Shown one piece after another: positions 47,900-59,354 of a DNA stretch of 64,000 bases. The DNA comes from Whalleya microplaca. Taxonomy: Eukaryota > Ascomycota > Sordariomycetes > Xylariales > Xylariaceae. How positions within the stretch are numbered: position 1 is the stretch's first letter; each line of letters opens with the position of its first letter. The stretch is from positions 310,001-374,000 of the forward strand of contig MU385742.1 of NCBI GenBank assembly GCA_022497155.1, given 5' to 3'. The notes under the pieces are model-generated. The model was not told the DNA's origin and made no database searches. It saw only the letters and a program-made list of their open reading frames with translations. The position numbers and the translations under genes were made by a program.

Positions 47900-49860
47900 T
47901 ATTAAAATTATAGCTTTTAATATAACTTACTTTTTTAATCGATTAAAAATTACTATTATAAAAGTAAGGTTTTATTTAAAAACAGCTGGTAAGTCGGTTA
48001 TAAAGTCGATAAATAGTGTCTTAAGACAGGGTGTCGGGGTAAAGGAGGTGCCACTTCATGGCTTAGCTGATCGGAGGTAATCAAGGCGACGAAAAATAAA
48101 AGAGTCACTTATAACGGCGATTAATTAAAAGGAGAGATGTGTTTATTATCGGCGACAAGGCCGTCTGAGCTGTGTGTGTTTTATCTGAGAGTAAAAAAAA
48201 AAAACAAGCGATATATATGTGCCACGGCACACTAGCCCCATAATAATAGCTTATTATAAAATCGATCCGGGATAAATAATAGTTTTAAAAGCTCTCTTTT
48301 TTAATTACGTTATACCGTTTTTTTCTTATAAATATCGCAATTTTTATAAAAGCGTTTTATAAACGCCGATATTTTAAGCTAATAAAAAATTCTCGAAAGT
48401 ATTGCTAATATATTTTCTTTTTCTGGGTATTTTATTAGGTATAAGTTATAGGTATTTTATACTAAAATAATGCGGAGCGGTTTTTAATTAAAGATTTAAA
48501 TACGCTTGTAAAAGTATAATCGACTTTTATTATTAATATTATATTTTAATAACGATATTTTTATATTTAAATTTTTAAAGAATGTTCGGTTTTTTTAAGC
48601 TACCGCTTTTATTACTTACGCGTAACTCGGGTCTTTCGTTACTTTTATATTTTATAACAATTATAAATTCTTATATTCGAAAATTTTCTTATTTTCCGGA
48701 ATATTTTATCCGTATAATTAAATATATTTTATTTTAATAGTCCCCGTTTATTTATATCTTTTAAGTTATATATAAGGTAATTATTTTTTTTATAATAGTT
48801 AAAATTTCCGTTCTTTATATTTTTTATTTTATATTTCTTATAATAAGTTTTATTTACGCCGTAAAAAAACGTCGGGTCTAGTGCTTAAGCGTCTAGCGCA
48901 AAATTTTAATCGGAAATTAAAATATGTTAATTTTTTTAATTAATATATTTATTATTCGGAAAGTTTTTTAAAAGTTATAAAATATTTTAGATTTTTATAA
49001 TTAAATAAAATTATAAATATTAAAGTTATATTTTATAATTTTGCGTTTTATATTTATAAATAGTTTATAATTACTAGTAGCTTTTTATTATAAATTTTAT
49101 AATTAATTTTTGCCGGGGTTAAGTGACTAAAATAATAAGTTACGGGTAATAGGATCTTTTGCTTATTATATTATAATAGGCATTTTTTATAAGCTTATCC
49201 CGAATAGTTTATTTTAATTACTATTTTCCGTTCGGGGTTTTATTATATTAAGGCCGGTTTTTTTAAGAACGTTTATTTAAAGTTTTCGAACGTTAAGTTT
49301 TCCGAAAATTCTTATCGAAACGGTACCCCCTTTTTTATAAATACCGATAAAAAAGTAGTAAGATTTATATAGTTTTTAATAAAATCCCGGTAAAAGTTTA
49401 TAAATCTTAAAAAATTACAGACTTTTTTAAATATTTTAGGAAGTTTTTATTTTTTAATTGCTTATATTTTAGCCGGATTTATATAAACCCTTTTTTTTTA
49501 TTTCGATAATAAATCTTAAATATTTTATAGTAATTATTATAAACTTACATTTTTTTATATTTAAATTTAAGCCCGCTATTTTTAAATATTTTAATATCTT
49601 TTTTATTTTATCGATATAATTTTTTTTATTTTAAAAAAATAAATTAATATATCGTTTATATATATTAAATAAAAAATGTCTAGGTATTTTTTTAGCGTAC
49701 CGTTTATATAGCATTAAAACGTTATAAAAGTACCCGTTAAGCCGAAAGAGATTATAAATTATTTAAATAGCTTAAAGCGGGTATAAAAAGCCGTTTTTTA
49801 TTTATTTCCCTCCCTAATTTTAATTTTATAAAAAGCCGACTTAATATCTATTTTAAAAAA
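47900..49860 (-). pseudogene. RIP-destroyed Gypsy pol (reverse transcriptase to integrase)
   Basis: Best readable part of the inner element. Reverse transcriptase: catalytic YIDD reads YIND, the change GAC to AAC expected from RIP. In-frame stops interrupt the fingers/palm (KLF-K-stop before FIISFGLTG). Integrase HHCC domain (about 48410-48310): LAILSRIFY-stop-LK, then FYKNCDIYKKKTV, where the second Cys of the CxxC pair reads Tyr (TGT to TAT). Then ELLKLLFIPDRFYNK up to 48250, the 228-bp insertion, and LFIDFITDLPAVFK from 48016 leftwards. RNase H should lie between about 49.4 and 48.5 kb but could not be read confidently. No functional product is possible. Confidence 0.88.
48017..48244. mobile_element. 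228-bp GC-normal insertion in integrase (solo LTR or MITE-like)
   Basis: Flanked by exact 5-bp duplications AATAG at 48012-48016 and 48245-48249. It begins with the 12-bp palindrome TGTCTTAAGACA and ends CCCCATAAT. Base composition is normal, in sharp contrast to the surrounding RIP-mutated DNA. Removing it with one AATAG copy restores the integrase reading N-K-L-F-I-D-F across the site. It contains a (A)12 tract and the word GTGCCAC twice (48050-48056, 48219-48225). No terminal inverted repeat was found. It does not resemble either flanking LTR pair. Confidence 0.8.
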
Positions 49861-52285
49861 CTATTTTATTTTTAAAAAAGTTTTAAACGTTTTTTATATA
49901 AGCGGAAGCGGGTACCGATTCCGTTAGGTAATATTATTTAGTATTTTATAATTGTAATAAAAACGAAGTTTGTTATTCGGTTTCCGGACAAAAAATATAA
50001 GGGCTTTTACGGGCGAACTGCTCGCATAAATATACCTTTTATTTAATAATTTAATTAATATTTTTTATAACGTTAATAATTTTTTCCGGGATATATTATA
50101 TAATAGCCTTTAAAAAGTAGGTAACTTTCTGCCCGCTTTATTACAATTTAAATTAATTTTATAATCGGCTTTTAGGCGGTGCGGCAAAAGATTTTTGCCT
50201 TTTTTTTTCTCGAATAATTACTTCTAGCTTTTTAATTAAAAAGGAAGATTTTTTTAAACGTTAGTTTTTTTTTAGGCGCTAAGGTTTTATTAATATCTGC
50301 TAATGTAATAATAAATATAGCCGTCTATTAAGCTATTATTTATTTTCCTAGCTTTTTTTACTTCCGAGCTTTTTTTATTTCTTTTATAAAATATATCGCA
50401 TTAATATAAAGCGCCTCCCGAGCTTCGCGAACTTTTATAGTTTTTAAAAAATATCTTTTTTTTTATACTTTTAGGTTTCCGGTAACTCTTATATATAATA
50501 TATATTTATATATTATATATATTATCCGGTTACGTTTTATTTAAAGCTTTTTTAATATTATAAAGTAATTTAAACCTAGTATAATATATATAAATATCTT
50601 TAATTTATACTTATTAAAGTTAGCTTTTATATAAGTTATTTTATAAATTATACCCGAAATATTTAATCTTTTTTTATAAGTAGCTTTTTTTATTATTTTT
50701 TTCTAAATAAATATATATAATAATTTTAGGCGTTTTATTATATTTTTATTAATAGTAATATAATATTTATATTTTAAATTTATAAAAGTTTTTATATATA
50801 ATTATTGATTTAAATATATATCGATTATAAAAAATTTTCTATTTATAAGCTATTCGGTTATATTAATTTTTTCTGCCGTTATATTAAGTTTTTAAGCGCG
50901 ATTTTGTTTAAAAGCTACTCGTTTTCCTGCTTTTTTAGTATTTTTTCGGCTTTATTTTTTTCAGATTTATAGCTTACTATTACGTTAACCTTAATACAGA
51001 TAAATAGTTTTATAAAATAATAAGTACATTTTTTAAATAAGTAGCTTTTTTTTTTATATCGCAAATATTTTCCGCGTTTTATTCGAGCGTTTTATTTTTT
51101 ATTTATTACTTATTTAGCCCGCTAGCTTTTTATTAGCGCGGCTATATCGGTTATTAATATATTATTTTTATAATTAGTCTTAAGGCAATTAGAAATAAAA
51201 GGTAATAAGTCCGGAAAGGGTAATTTATCCGGCGCAGTCCCGCCTTTTAAACTATTCCCGTTATAATAAAATAGCGATTCCTTAAGTCGGGTTATAACGC
51301 CTATTATTTAATAAATTTAGTTTTAGTAAATATTCGGTAATATTACTAAAACTAGCGCGTTTTTAAGTTTATTATTAATCGCTTTTTTAATAAATATAAG
51401 TTTCGCTTTATTATTTTATATATTATTTTCTATTTTTATTAATAATCGCTCGAAATTAATATAAAAAGATATAAAAGTCTAATTAGCGAACTAGCGGTAT
51501 TTATATAATTTGCCCCCCGTTTTAATAACTTTATTATAATTTTTATAAATATTTAATAAATATTAAAAAAAAATATTAGATTATATATTTTATTAGGTCC
51601 TTTTATAATATAATATAATTTTATTACATATTATATATTATTCTCGAGTTATTTATAAATATTATATTACTTATTTTAGTCCTTTTTTATAAATTCCGTA
51701 TTTTTTTAAAGCTTATATTTTATTAATATTTTTTATACGGAATAGCGGCTACGCTTGTTCTCGAATTTTTCGGGCTATAATAATAGCTTGCGTTTAAGTA
51801 TTAAAACTATAGTAATTATTAGGGCGGGTATTAAAAATATTTAAGGGTTTTTTAGCTAAAGGTTTTTTAGCTAAAGGTTTATATTTATTTAGGCTAGCTA
51901 TTTTTAGGGTTTTTAAAAATCCCGAGGGTTTTATGCGGGAGTACTTTTTATTATATTCGCGTTTTATATAGTTAATAAATCGAGGTTTTTTTATAGCTAT
52001 ATTTTTAAAACCGTCTGGCGTTATAATAATTTGTTCTATTATTTTTTTAATCTTTATTTATAAGCCGCTTGTTTTAGTCGTTATTTTTCCGAATTATTTT
52101 TTAATACTGCTTTTAATACTATATATATTTATTCGAGGCGGGTATAAATCTAGTGAACCTAAATATTTAATGCTTCCGTATATTTCGCTAACGGTATTTC
52201 CGGATTATTAAGGGGCTATTTTAAAAAAAATTTTAATATTTTAATTTATTTTAACGTAACTCGGGAATTAGTAAATTAAAAAATA

Positions 52286-52474
52286 TATAAAAAGCCGTTA
52301 TACTAAAATATAATTTTATAATATTAAATAAGTGTTTATTTTTTAACTAAAGAAAAAAAAAATTAAAAAGATATATCGATATAGTTCGAGAGTATTTATA
52401 CTAGCTTTCGAGAGCTATGCTGTCATATCGGCTTATAATCGCCGATATTTTTTATTACGGTATAGCCTATTATA
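52286..52474 (-). repeat. inner element 5' LTR (relative to element orientation)
   Basis: 189 bp partner of 44763-44953. Begins TATAAAAAGCC where the other copy has TGTAAAAGGCC, showing G-to-A changes, and ends TATTATA directly before TTTAA. Confidence 0.88.
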
Positions 52475-52747
52475 TTTAATAGCTTTTAAGCTATTATTAA
52501 TACCCGTAATTCCCTTGCCCTATTACATTATATATATCGCTAAAGGCTTAAAGTATTAAAAATAAAATATTTATTATAACTAGTTATAAATTAAACTTTA
52601 TTACCGTAACTAGTTATAAATTAACAAATAAAGTAAAAATAACAATCGCTATAATACGTTATAAATCGACGTTAAAAATGTTAAATTAATTACGATAGCT
52701 TAATGGATAAATTTAGCTAAATTTAGCGCTAAAAAACCTTATAATTA

Positions 52748-53001
52748 TATAACGGCTTAAGGAAAAAAGTGGCGCATTTAAATAATAAATATATATTATT
52801 ATAAAATTATAAAGTAAGGAGTAAAAAATTAACTAATTACTATATAATAGCTTAACTTAAAAAAACCTCCTCACTTAATTACCTAAGCTATTTAATTAAA
52901 CATGTGGTTTAGTAAGTCACGTGTGAGGGGTAGTGAGGTATACTATAGCTATAGGGACCTTTAGGGAGCTATAAGGCACCCCATAAGCCTATGCCGTGAC
53001 A
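52748..53001 (-). repeat. outer element LTR (right copy)
   Basis: 254 bp partner of 42434-42687, ending GTGACA. It carries more A/T at transition sites than the left copy over most of its length, but retains C or G at several sites where the left copy has T or A, so each copy was mutated independently. Confidence 0.9.
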
Positions 53002-53006
53002 ATACT

Positions 53007-54402
53007 AATATTTAATGCGTTTTAAAATTTCGCACTTCACATACCTACTATTAAATGCAGGGCTTACGCTATAAGCCCTATTAACCTGTAAGCCTTATCG
53101 GGGACATATCGGGGAAAGACCGGAGGTCTTTCCCTACCCTTTATTTATATAAAGGAGGCTTCGCCCCTTTATATACAAAGGGGTTAAGAATTAATGCACC
53201 TGTATTTATACCTTATAAGTTAATATATTACCCGTGTTTAATTACTACTATCTTTAACACTTATTATTTAATAATACTTGTATAAAGTTTTAAGTAGTAG
53301 GGAATAAAAATACTAAAAGCACTTGTTTTAAATTTTAAAACACTAAAGGATAGTATTAAGTAACTATTAATATCACTACTAGCTATATTTTAAAAACCGG
53401 TTTAAGCAATATACCTATTTATCACTTTTGCTTATTTTTTTTTTCTTTTTTAAAGATAGTTAGGTAAATAGAAGGATAAACCAGTGTTAACGTGTGAAGA
53501 GACCGACTTTATAGACACTAATCATTTCTCGGGATCATTAAAAGTAAGTGTTTATATAAGGGGATTTACCCCATTTCTATAGCTTCACCTTGCACTACTT
53601 AAGCCGCTATGCTCCTCGTTACCTTGCCCGGCTCCTATATTGACACGTAGTCCATATATTAACTTCTCCTATATATTAATAGCTTTGAATATAACATCAG
53701 GGAATCAGTTAACTTCATCAACAAATACCGATCAAACGACCTATTCGTCAAACTTAATGTAAATTTTATCGATACGCAATCATCTCCATCCGAAAGCAAA
53801 CCGACACGGGTTTTGTTTGTTTTTCATCTCCCCTTAAACACCTCTTAGGTATAAAAGCAATAGCTCAAATCTCATTCCATTATCAGATGATTTAAGGATA
53901 GAATCATCTGTTGACGTCAATGCTATAAGTACTATGCACTAGCCTAGCTGAGTCTATCTCCAACCTATCCTCCCAAAACTGACGAGCTTTTATCTAATCA
54001 TCTAGACGGCTGAACTAACTCCTTGTTTAAACTCATTTCTAATCCTATTACTAAATATTGTTCAATTCTCATTTGCCTTGTTAGCAAGATGTCCAGAATC
54101 CATAATCCTACTTTGGAAGGTGGCCAAGCGACAGAAGGGCTTTTTATAGAACGAATCCCTCACGAGGACACACCCAGCTGCTTAAAATCATTATCAGCAC
54201 GTGTCATACTTAAATCGAGGCATTTTGCCCATGATAGGATCAACGAGGTGGCGCAAGCTGATATTGGACCAGTTGGGATGCGACGTGTTAAAGTAGAATA
54301 TGGCAAGGTAGATAGAGGAAAGAATCACCAATATGAACCCTAGCAACGTCACGGTTCGTCCATGTTCGCAGGTCACAGATTCGCATCACAGTAACATATA
54401 TA
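53007..54402. other. hairpin-rich AT segment resembling fungal mitochondrial intergenic DNA
   Basis: AT-rich without RIP-style stop density. Three GC-rich hairpins lie in 120 bp: GGGCTTA/TAAGCCC (53060-53066, 53072-53078), GGGAAAGACC/GGTCTTTCCC (53112-53121, 53125-53134), and TATATAAAGG/CCTTTATATA (53146-53155, 53166-53175) with a CTTCG-type loop. Another, GGGGATTTACCCC, is near 53559-53571. Such hairpin clusters in AT-rich DNA are typical of fungal mitochondrial spacers, so a nuclear mitochondrial insert is possible. From about 53700 the base composition becomes nuclear-like. No gene seen. Confidence 0.4.
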
Positions 54403-55229
54403 TATCATTACCTTTGATACGTTTGCTGAAACTTTTGTCTCCGGCTGACTAAGACTCTACAAGTTCTAGTGTTGAGATTCACCCCTATGCTACTCATTCG
54501 GTACATGAAATTACCGTACTTTTGGATGAGGATAATTTTCCAACTTTAATTCTCTTTGACTGTAAACCGTTCAATGTGCGCAGAATCTTAGTTCTAGCAC
54601 TTGCACACTTGAGACATTCTGACCCTGAGATACATTTGTGGACGGGTATCATTTGCAACAACCAGTCGGATGACAACGAGAAGTCATGGCTCGTTCAAGT
54701 TGCAATATATGGGAGGGATCTTTGCGGGTGCATCAAAGTCTCTGCTTGGTTTGGGGTGACCGAACAGGCTACATCCAAAACATCGAGCGATGGCCCCCTC
54801 GAACATCTCCTAGGAATCCAAAGCCACCGTGCCACTTATGTACTCTGATGGGGCTTGGCGAGTTTCCTGCGAAGGCCAGATTGTGATTCTTAGCAAGCTT
54901 GTCCACGGTGGCTTCTCTGCTCACTCACGGCATCTGGCCATATCCTCTCGCCTCCGGGCATTTATCGACATTTACAACTCGAATCAAGGCCCTATGTACA
55001 AGGGCTGCTGCGCTGGGTGAACAGGAAACAGTTTGTCACAGCAAACGGGTTCGTTGGTCTGGGACCTGCAAGTGTGGAACATGGAGATGCCACTGTCGTT
55101 CTCGGAGGGTTAAATGTTTGCTTTATGCGTAGAGATGCCGAAGCTGCAGGTTTTAAATCAGATATAAAATTGTATAAGCGTATAGGGGAGGCTTATGTTG
55201 ACAGTGTTATGAATGGGGAGGGAACCTGA
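54403..55229 (+). pseudogene. decayed HET (heterokaryon incompatibility) gene
   Basis: Fragments of a HET-domain protein in different frames. Frame at 54522-54848 gives CKPFNVRRILVLALAHLRH, LWTGIICNNQSDDNEKSW and VSAWFG, matching the HET signature where WIDAICINQ-x-D-x-x-E-K/R and WLG are expected; several core residues are altered. Frame at about 54990-55229 gives the typical HET C-terminus (LLRWVNRKQFVTANGFVGLGP, then GDATVVLGG, IGEAYVDSVMNGE). The region between, normally several hundred residues, is only about 150 bp, so a large deletion plus frameshift has occurred. No start codon context or full HET domain remains. It lies next to the transposon block, a common setting for these genes. 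Confidence 0.75.
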
Positions 55230-56093
55230 TTTTCTTCTATTGTTACTGGCCTGTTTTGCTTGGTCTAGTTAAAAGTTCAGTTGCGTGCTCTTTATTCTTG
55301 TATGGACTGACTATTGTATTGTTATTGAATCAGATGGAACCTGAGGATGGCCTGTTAATATGCACTATGAGGCGCAGAACTTGTCACCTACTGCTATAAC
55401 TACTTGTGTGGCCCATTGTAACGCCTTCTTGAATCCAGTCTTGTCTCTGATATATAAAGGTGATTGTACTATATACATGGACTCAAATCTTCCCCATCGA
55501 TGACTTACATAGCAAACTCTAGCCGCCACCTGTAGGGAATATAGTGGCACGTAAAGATATTGCGGAGGTATATTTCTAGTGTCGAGATCTTTCATCATTA
55601 ACATTGGGCACTTTCTTTTCAGATCTCACCGCGGACATTACTACTAGGAGTATAACCACTCCCTTACTTGGTTGTAAGTTATGGCGTTCTTCCCAATTTT
55701 ACAGGCGTAGTTGCATCTGCAGAATATCTCTGATCTATGTACCTGGGAAATGTACTAGGAACGTTTCCTTTGTTTTCCCGCAATAACCAGTTTGAGCAGG
55801 TGCGGCATAGTACAACAGTACCTCTAGAGACTGATTCCTCAGGTTGCCGGTTTATTTGTTCCCTCCGATTCACTCGGGTCGTGCTTAAGCTATATGAGCG
55901 CGCCGTACCACAGCAACCAACGCGTCACCCACGCCCACGCTGCCGACAGTTTACCCAAGACTACTCAAGACTGATTTGATTTCAAAATTACCTGAAGCAA
56001 GTTTTTCTGTACAGCAACCCCCTGGTGGAAAACACATCCTTTTCATCAGAAGCACAACAGTAAAACCTGAAATCTGTCATCACCACCATCACC
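55230..56093. other. intergenic
   Basis: About 0.86 kb of 3' relic flank and promoter of the BCS1-like gene. No supported ORF. Confidence 0.6.
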
Positions 56094-58138
56094 ATGCCGC
56101 CGTCCCGCGAGATGAGAGAGCTCAGGGCTCCTTTCTCTTTGCTTGACTCGTCCAATCCGATTATCCAGCTGCTGCAAAGATTCTTATCTTCGCGCAACTT
56201 CACGTACGACCTCACGAAGGTCACATCCATCCTGGCCGTATTCAAGATCCTCTTGTCGGCAATCAACTACACCAATAACCTCAATGTCTATGTTGCGGAT
56301 TCGATCCAGAAGTTCTGCATGGCCTCAATCTCGGTCTCCGCCAGAGATGAGCTCTACGATCAGATCATGACCTGGCTCTCAATCCACACGCTGACACGCC
56401 CAAACATGCGCCTTCTCAATGCCCGCACCAAGTCTGGCGACCACCTGATCAGCGATCGTCCCTCTCGATTCACCCCTGCCACACGCATCCGGAGAGGTGC
56501 TGCTATCGAGTACATGCCGGCATTCGGTACCATGTGGTTTATCCATGCTTGCCATCTCTTCGCAGTCAAGCGATCACGCAACGGTAGACCGTTCGTAACA
56601 TACAATGTATTTGACGAAGCCCAGAGAGTCGCTAAGAATGAAACTCTTACCGTCATGTGCATGAGCTGGTCCACAAAGCCCATCAAGGCCCTTTTTGAGA
56701 CCTGCCGCGACTACGCCAACAAGCAGCGTGAGAAGTTCGTGACGATCCGGACTTGCAAGTCCCAGGTACGTACCTACCACCACGCACTTCCCAATTCCGC
56801 CCAGTTTGCGGTAATTACTTCGGAAACCCCCCAAGCACCATTAAAATAGAGAGAGTGATTGCTGACGCCTGGATAATATTTAACAGAGTTATCAATGGGA
56901 GATTAGGGGCCGCAAGCCAATCCGCCACCTCAGCTCCGTCCATCTGGATGAGGAGGTGAAGGCCTCCCTCGTCGAAGATCTGCGTAACTACCTTGATCCC
57001 AAAACGCAGAAGTACTACTCGTCGCGTGGCATCCCATACCGCCGTGGTTACCTCTTACATGGACCGCCAGGAACAGGCAAGACATCCCTGAGCCTTGCAC
57101 TAGCAGGCCAGTTCGAACTGGACCTGTACATCCTCGACATGGGTACCGTGACTAATGACGGATACCTGGAGATGATGTTCGCGCAGCTGCCGCCGTACTG
57201 CCTGCTGTTGCTTGAGGACATTGACGCGGTCGGCATGAAGCGCAAGCCCAGCGATGAGAAGATAAAGGAGCAGCCGGTCAATCTTCCCCCTGACAGGATT
57301 ATATTCAGGTCCAAGTGTTCGCTGTCGGCATTGCTGAATGCCCTGGACGGCGTTGCCTCCCAGGAGGGCCGCGTCGTGCTTATGACCTCCAACCTGCCTG
57401 ATGAGCTCGACGAGGCTCTTCTGCGACCTGGCCGCGTTGACCGCAAGATCTACCTCGGCCACATCAACCGCGAGGGCGCAGAACAAATGGTACGTACATA
57501 TATCTCATGTCTCGAGACCCTAACCTTAGGCTCTCTAAACATTTATTTATCTCTTTAAAATCCTGCTTTGTCACAGTAGCTAACCTCTTTCACAGTATGT
57601 AACATTCTCTTTCTTATCTAGCCCTGAGTGCAACTGGACACACCCTGGGATAACTAGCACGAATCTTCCAGGAATAAAGATGTCATCCAGTCTTAGGAAA
57701 AGAGATTGGCTAATGTGCAATAGGTTCCTTCGCATGTTCCAACGTGACGATGACTCAGACGACGGTGCCTCTGCTGAGCCTGCGGTCCAGTCCGCAACCC
57801 CAGCATCGACTTCGCAGCCTTCGGGCAATTCCCCCACAGTCCACGATGTAGCCATCAACGACACGGACTCCGACTCCTCTGACTCCTCCTCCTCACCGGG
57901 CATCGAAGATGACGTCGAAGAGCTCGAGCCCCAAGAAGAAGAGACAATTGAAGCCACAGCGCGTCGCTTCGCGGCCCAGATTCCCCTGGGCGTCTTCACC
58001 CCCGCGCAGATCCAGGAGTACCTCCTGCAGCACCACAGAGACCCGCTCGCGGCCGCGGACCAAATCAGCCTCTGGGTCCAGGAGTCGTGTGACAAGGCGA
58101 AGGCGGAGAAGCCGACGGCCGCCGGGCCGGGCAATTGA
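56094..58138 (+). CDS. BCS1-like AAA ATPase
   Basis: AAA-family ATPase with a BCS1 N-terminal domain, related to the mitochondrial inner-membrane translocase for the Rieske protein; filamentous fungi carry many paralogs of unknown role. Exons 56094-56765, 56887-57489 and 57596-58138 give about 605 residues. The N-terminal half has the membrane-proximal FKILLSAINY region and BCS1_N features (SRNGRPF, ETLTVMCMSW). Walker A GPPGTGKTS is near 283-291, Walker B LLLLEDID near 330-337, and RPGRVDRKIYLG carries the arginine finger. Exon 3 opens with about 45 odd residues before FLRMFQRDD, where family members go straight from EQM to FLRMF. The intron 2 acceptor or a 1-bp shift near 57724 is therefore suspect. 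The C-terminal tail is acidic, Ser-rich, then ARRFAAQIPLGVFTPAQIQEYL, typical of the paralogs. Confidence 0.87.
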
Positions 58139-59354
58139 GGCCCAGGGCGTCGCGGAGGCTACTTTCGCGGAGGCGTATATGCAGGCCGGGGCCTCGGATG
58201 CCACGCTTCCTTGGCCCGTGCCCCACGAACTTATGGAAGAAAGGAAGGAACGAATGAAGGGACGAACCTTATGAGAGAATGAGGATCTTGTGAAGGGGGG
58301 TTGGTTGGTTCTCAGATCAAAATAGGTGAGCAGCTGTTGCTGCTGCTGCATGTTACAACGGAAAAAAGTAATAGGGTTTTCTCTTTTGGCATGGCATAGG
58401 CAAAGTATGACTCGGCGTGATGTGTTCACACCCAAGAGGTCGGTTGCTTTTCACACATGCTGTTTCGAGGTCGAGGCAGCAACGTATACGTAGGCAGCAT
58501 CTTGCCTTCGGACGTATACTGTAATATGCAGTTTTCCATTCTCCGATGTATACTAGTTTGACCACTTGTTGATTAATGATCAACCTTCAATGAAGGCAAT
58601 TTTTGGACGCACAATCTGGCAGATATCGAGTATACAAATTCGCCCATGGATGTTTCTCGACTTTTCCCTGGTTCGTGTTTTCTTTAATACAGTGAAAATC
58701 AGTTGTCTTATACCTTAAACATTTGACATGTAGTAGCTATCTGATGATATACTCACTACTAGGCAATCGCTAGCTGCTGGTACATGTAAGTATAGAGCCC
58801 AGACATATGTCCATACACGTAGTACCTTGGTTATCATGATATGAGACGGAACGCTACTAACCAAAGCCACTGTCACGGATTTGACTATCAAGAGTGTAAG
58901 TGAAAGTGTCTGTCTCGCAGTATATTAAAGCCCAGTGGGTGAGGATTATATATACGAGTTTGCTGGCTCTCGTATCGCCTGTGGCTTCCGGCAGGGTCTG
59001 CTGACAGAACTCAGAGCAACAACATATGACAACCGGGTTCCGTCATACCCCAACGCCAGATCAACGCTCGGCCGTAAAAGAACCTCGCGGTTAGGCTCAT
59101 GTGTGGCGAAGCCCAGGACAGCGTCCCTAGGGCTATATTATGTATAATTTATATGTATGTGCAACGTTCCCATGCAAACCCGATCCAGACCCGATCCGAC
59201 TAATAAAGCCTCGAGATTTCAGCCCTGACCTTTCGTCGCTGTAAACGCCTGTACACTAACTCCGCCCGCCCCTTTTTTTGAACTATCCATAGCGCTCTTC
59301 GCGTTCGTTGGGCTCGGATTCCAATACCCAGTTTTCAGCAGCAGGCATGTCCCT
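58139..59354. other. intergenic
   Basis: About 1.2 kb between the 3' ends of convergent genes. Only short ORFs (such as 58935-59147) without features. Confidence 0.6.

Larger units (their letters stand above)
44763..52474 (-). mobile_element. inner Ty3/Gypsy LTR retrotransposon, RIP-inactivated
   Basis: 7.7-kb element inserted in the outer one. LTRs are 44763-44953 (191 bp) and 52286-52474 (189 bp), flanked by exact TTTAA duplications at 44758-44762 and 52475-52479. Orientation is minus: reverse-strand translation shows reverse transcriptase (IDIKSAFYKIKI at about 49817-49856, KTAFYTRFKLF at 49762-49797, FGLTGTF near 49712-49745, YINDILIY near 49641-49663) and the integrase zinc domain followed by IDFITDLP. 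A purine tract (AAAGTAAAGGGGAAAAA on the minus strand, about 44957-44973) abuts the downstream LTR as expected for a PPT. The order RT then integrase with Ty3-type motifs gives the family. Stops are everywhere and the sequence is about 20 percent GC. Confidence 0.92.
42434..53001 (-). mobile_element. outer LTR retroelement, RIP-mutated, probably non-autonomous
   Basis: Bounded by two 254-bp direct repeats (42434-42687 and 52748-53001) and a 5-bp target duplication, ATACC at 42429-42433 and ATACT at 53002-53006. The LTRs begin TG (TA in the mutated right copy) and end CA. Apart from the inner element it holds only about 2.3 kb of internal sequence (42688-44762 and 52480-52747), too little for a full gag-pol. 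On the minus strand, TTTAGGGGGGTAA directly abuts the left LTR (42688-42700) and looks like a polypurine tract, implying minus orientation. A 23-bp tandem repeat (starts at 44683, 44706 and 44729) lies in a less mutated part. Most of the interior is extremely AT-rich, with few CpA/TpG but surviving CpG. Confidence 0.88.
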
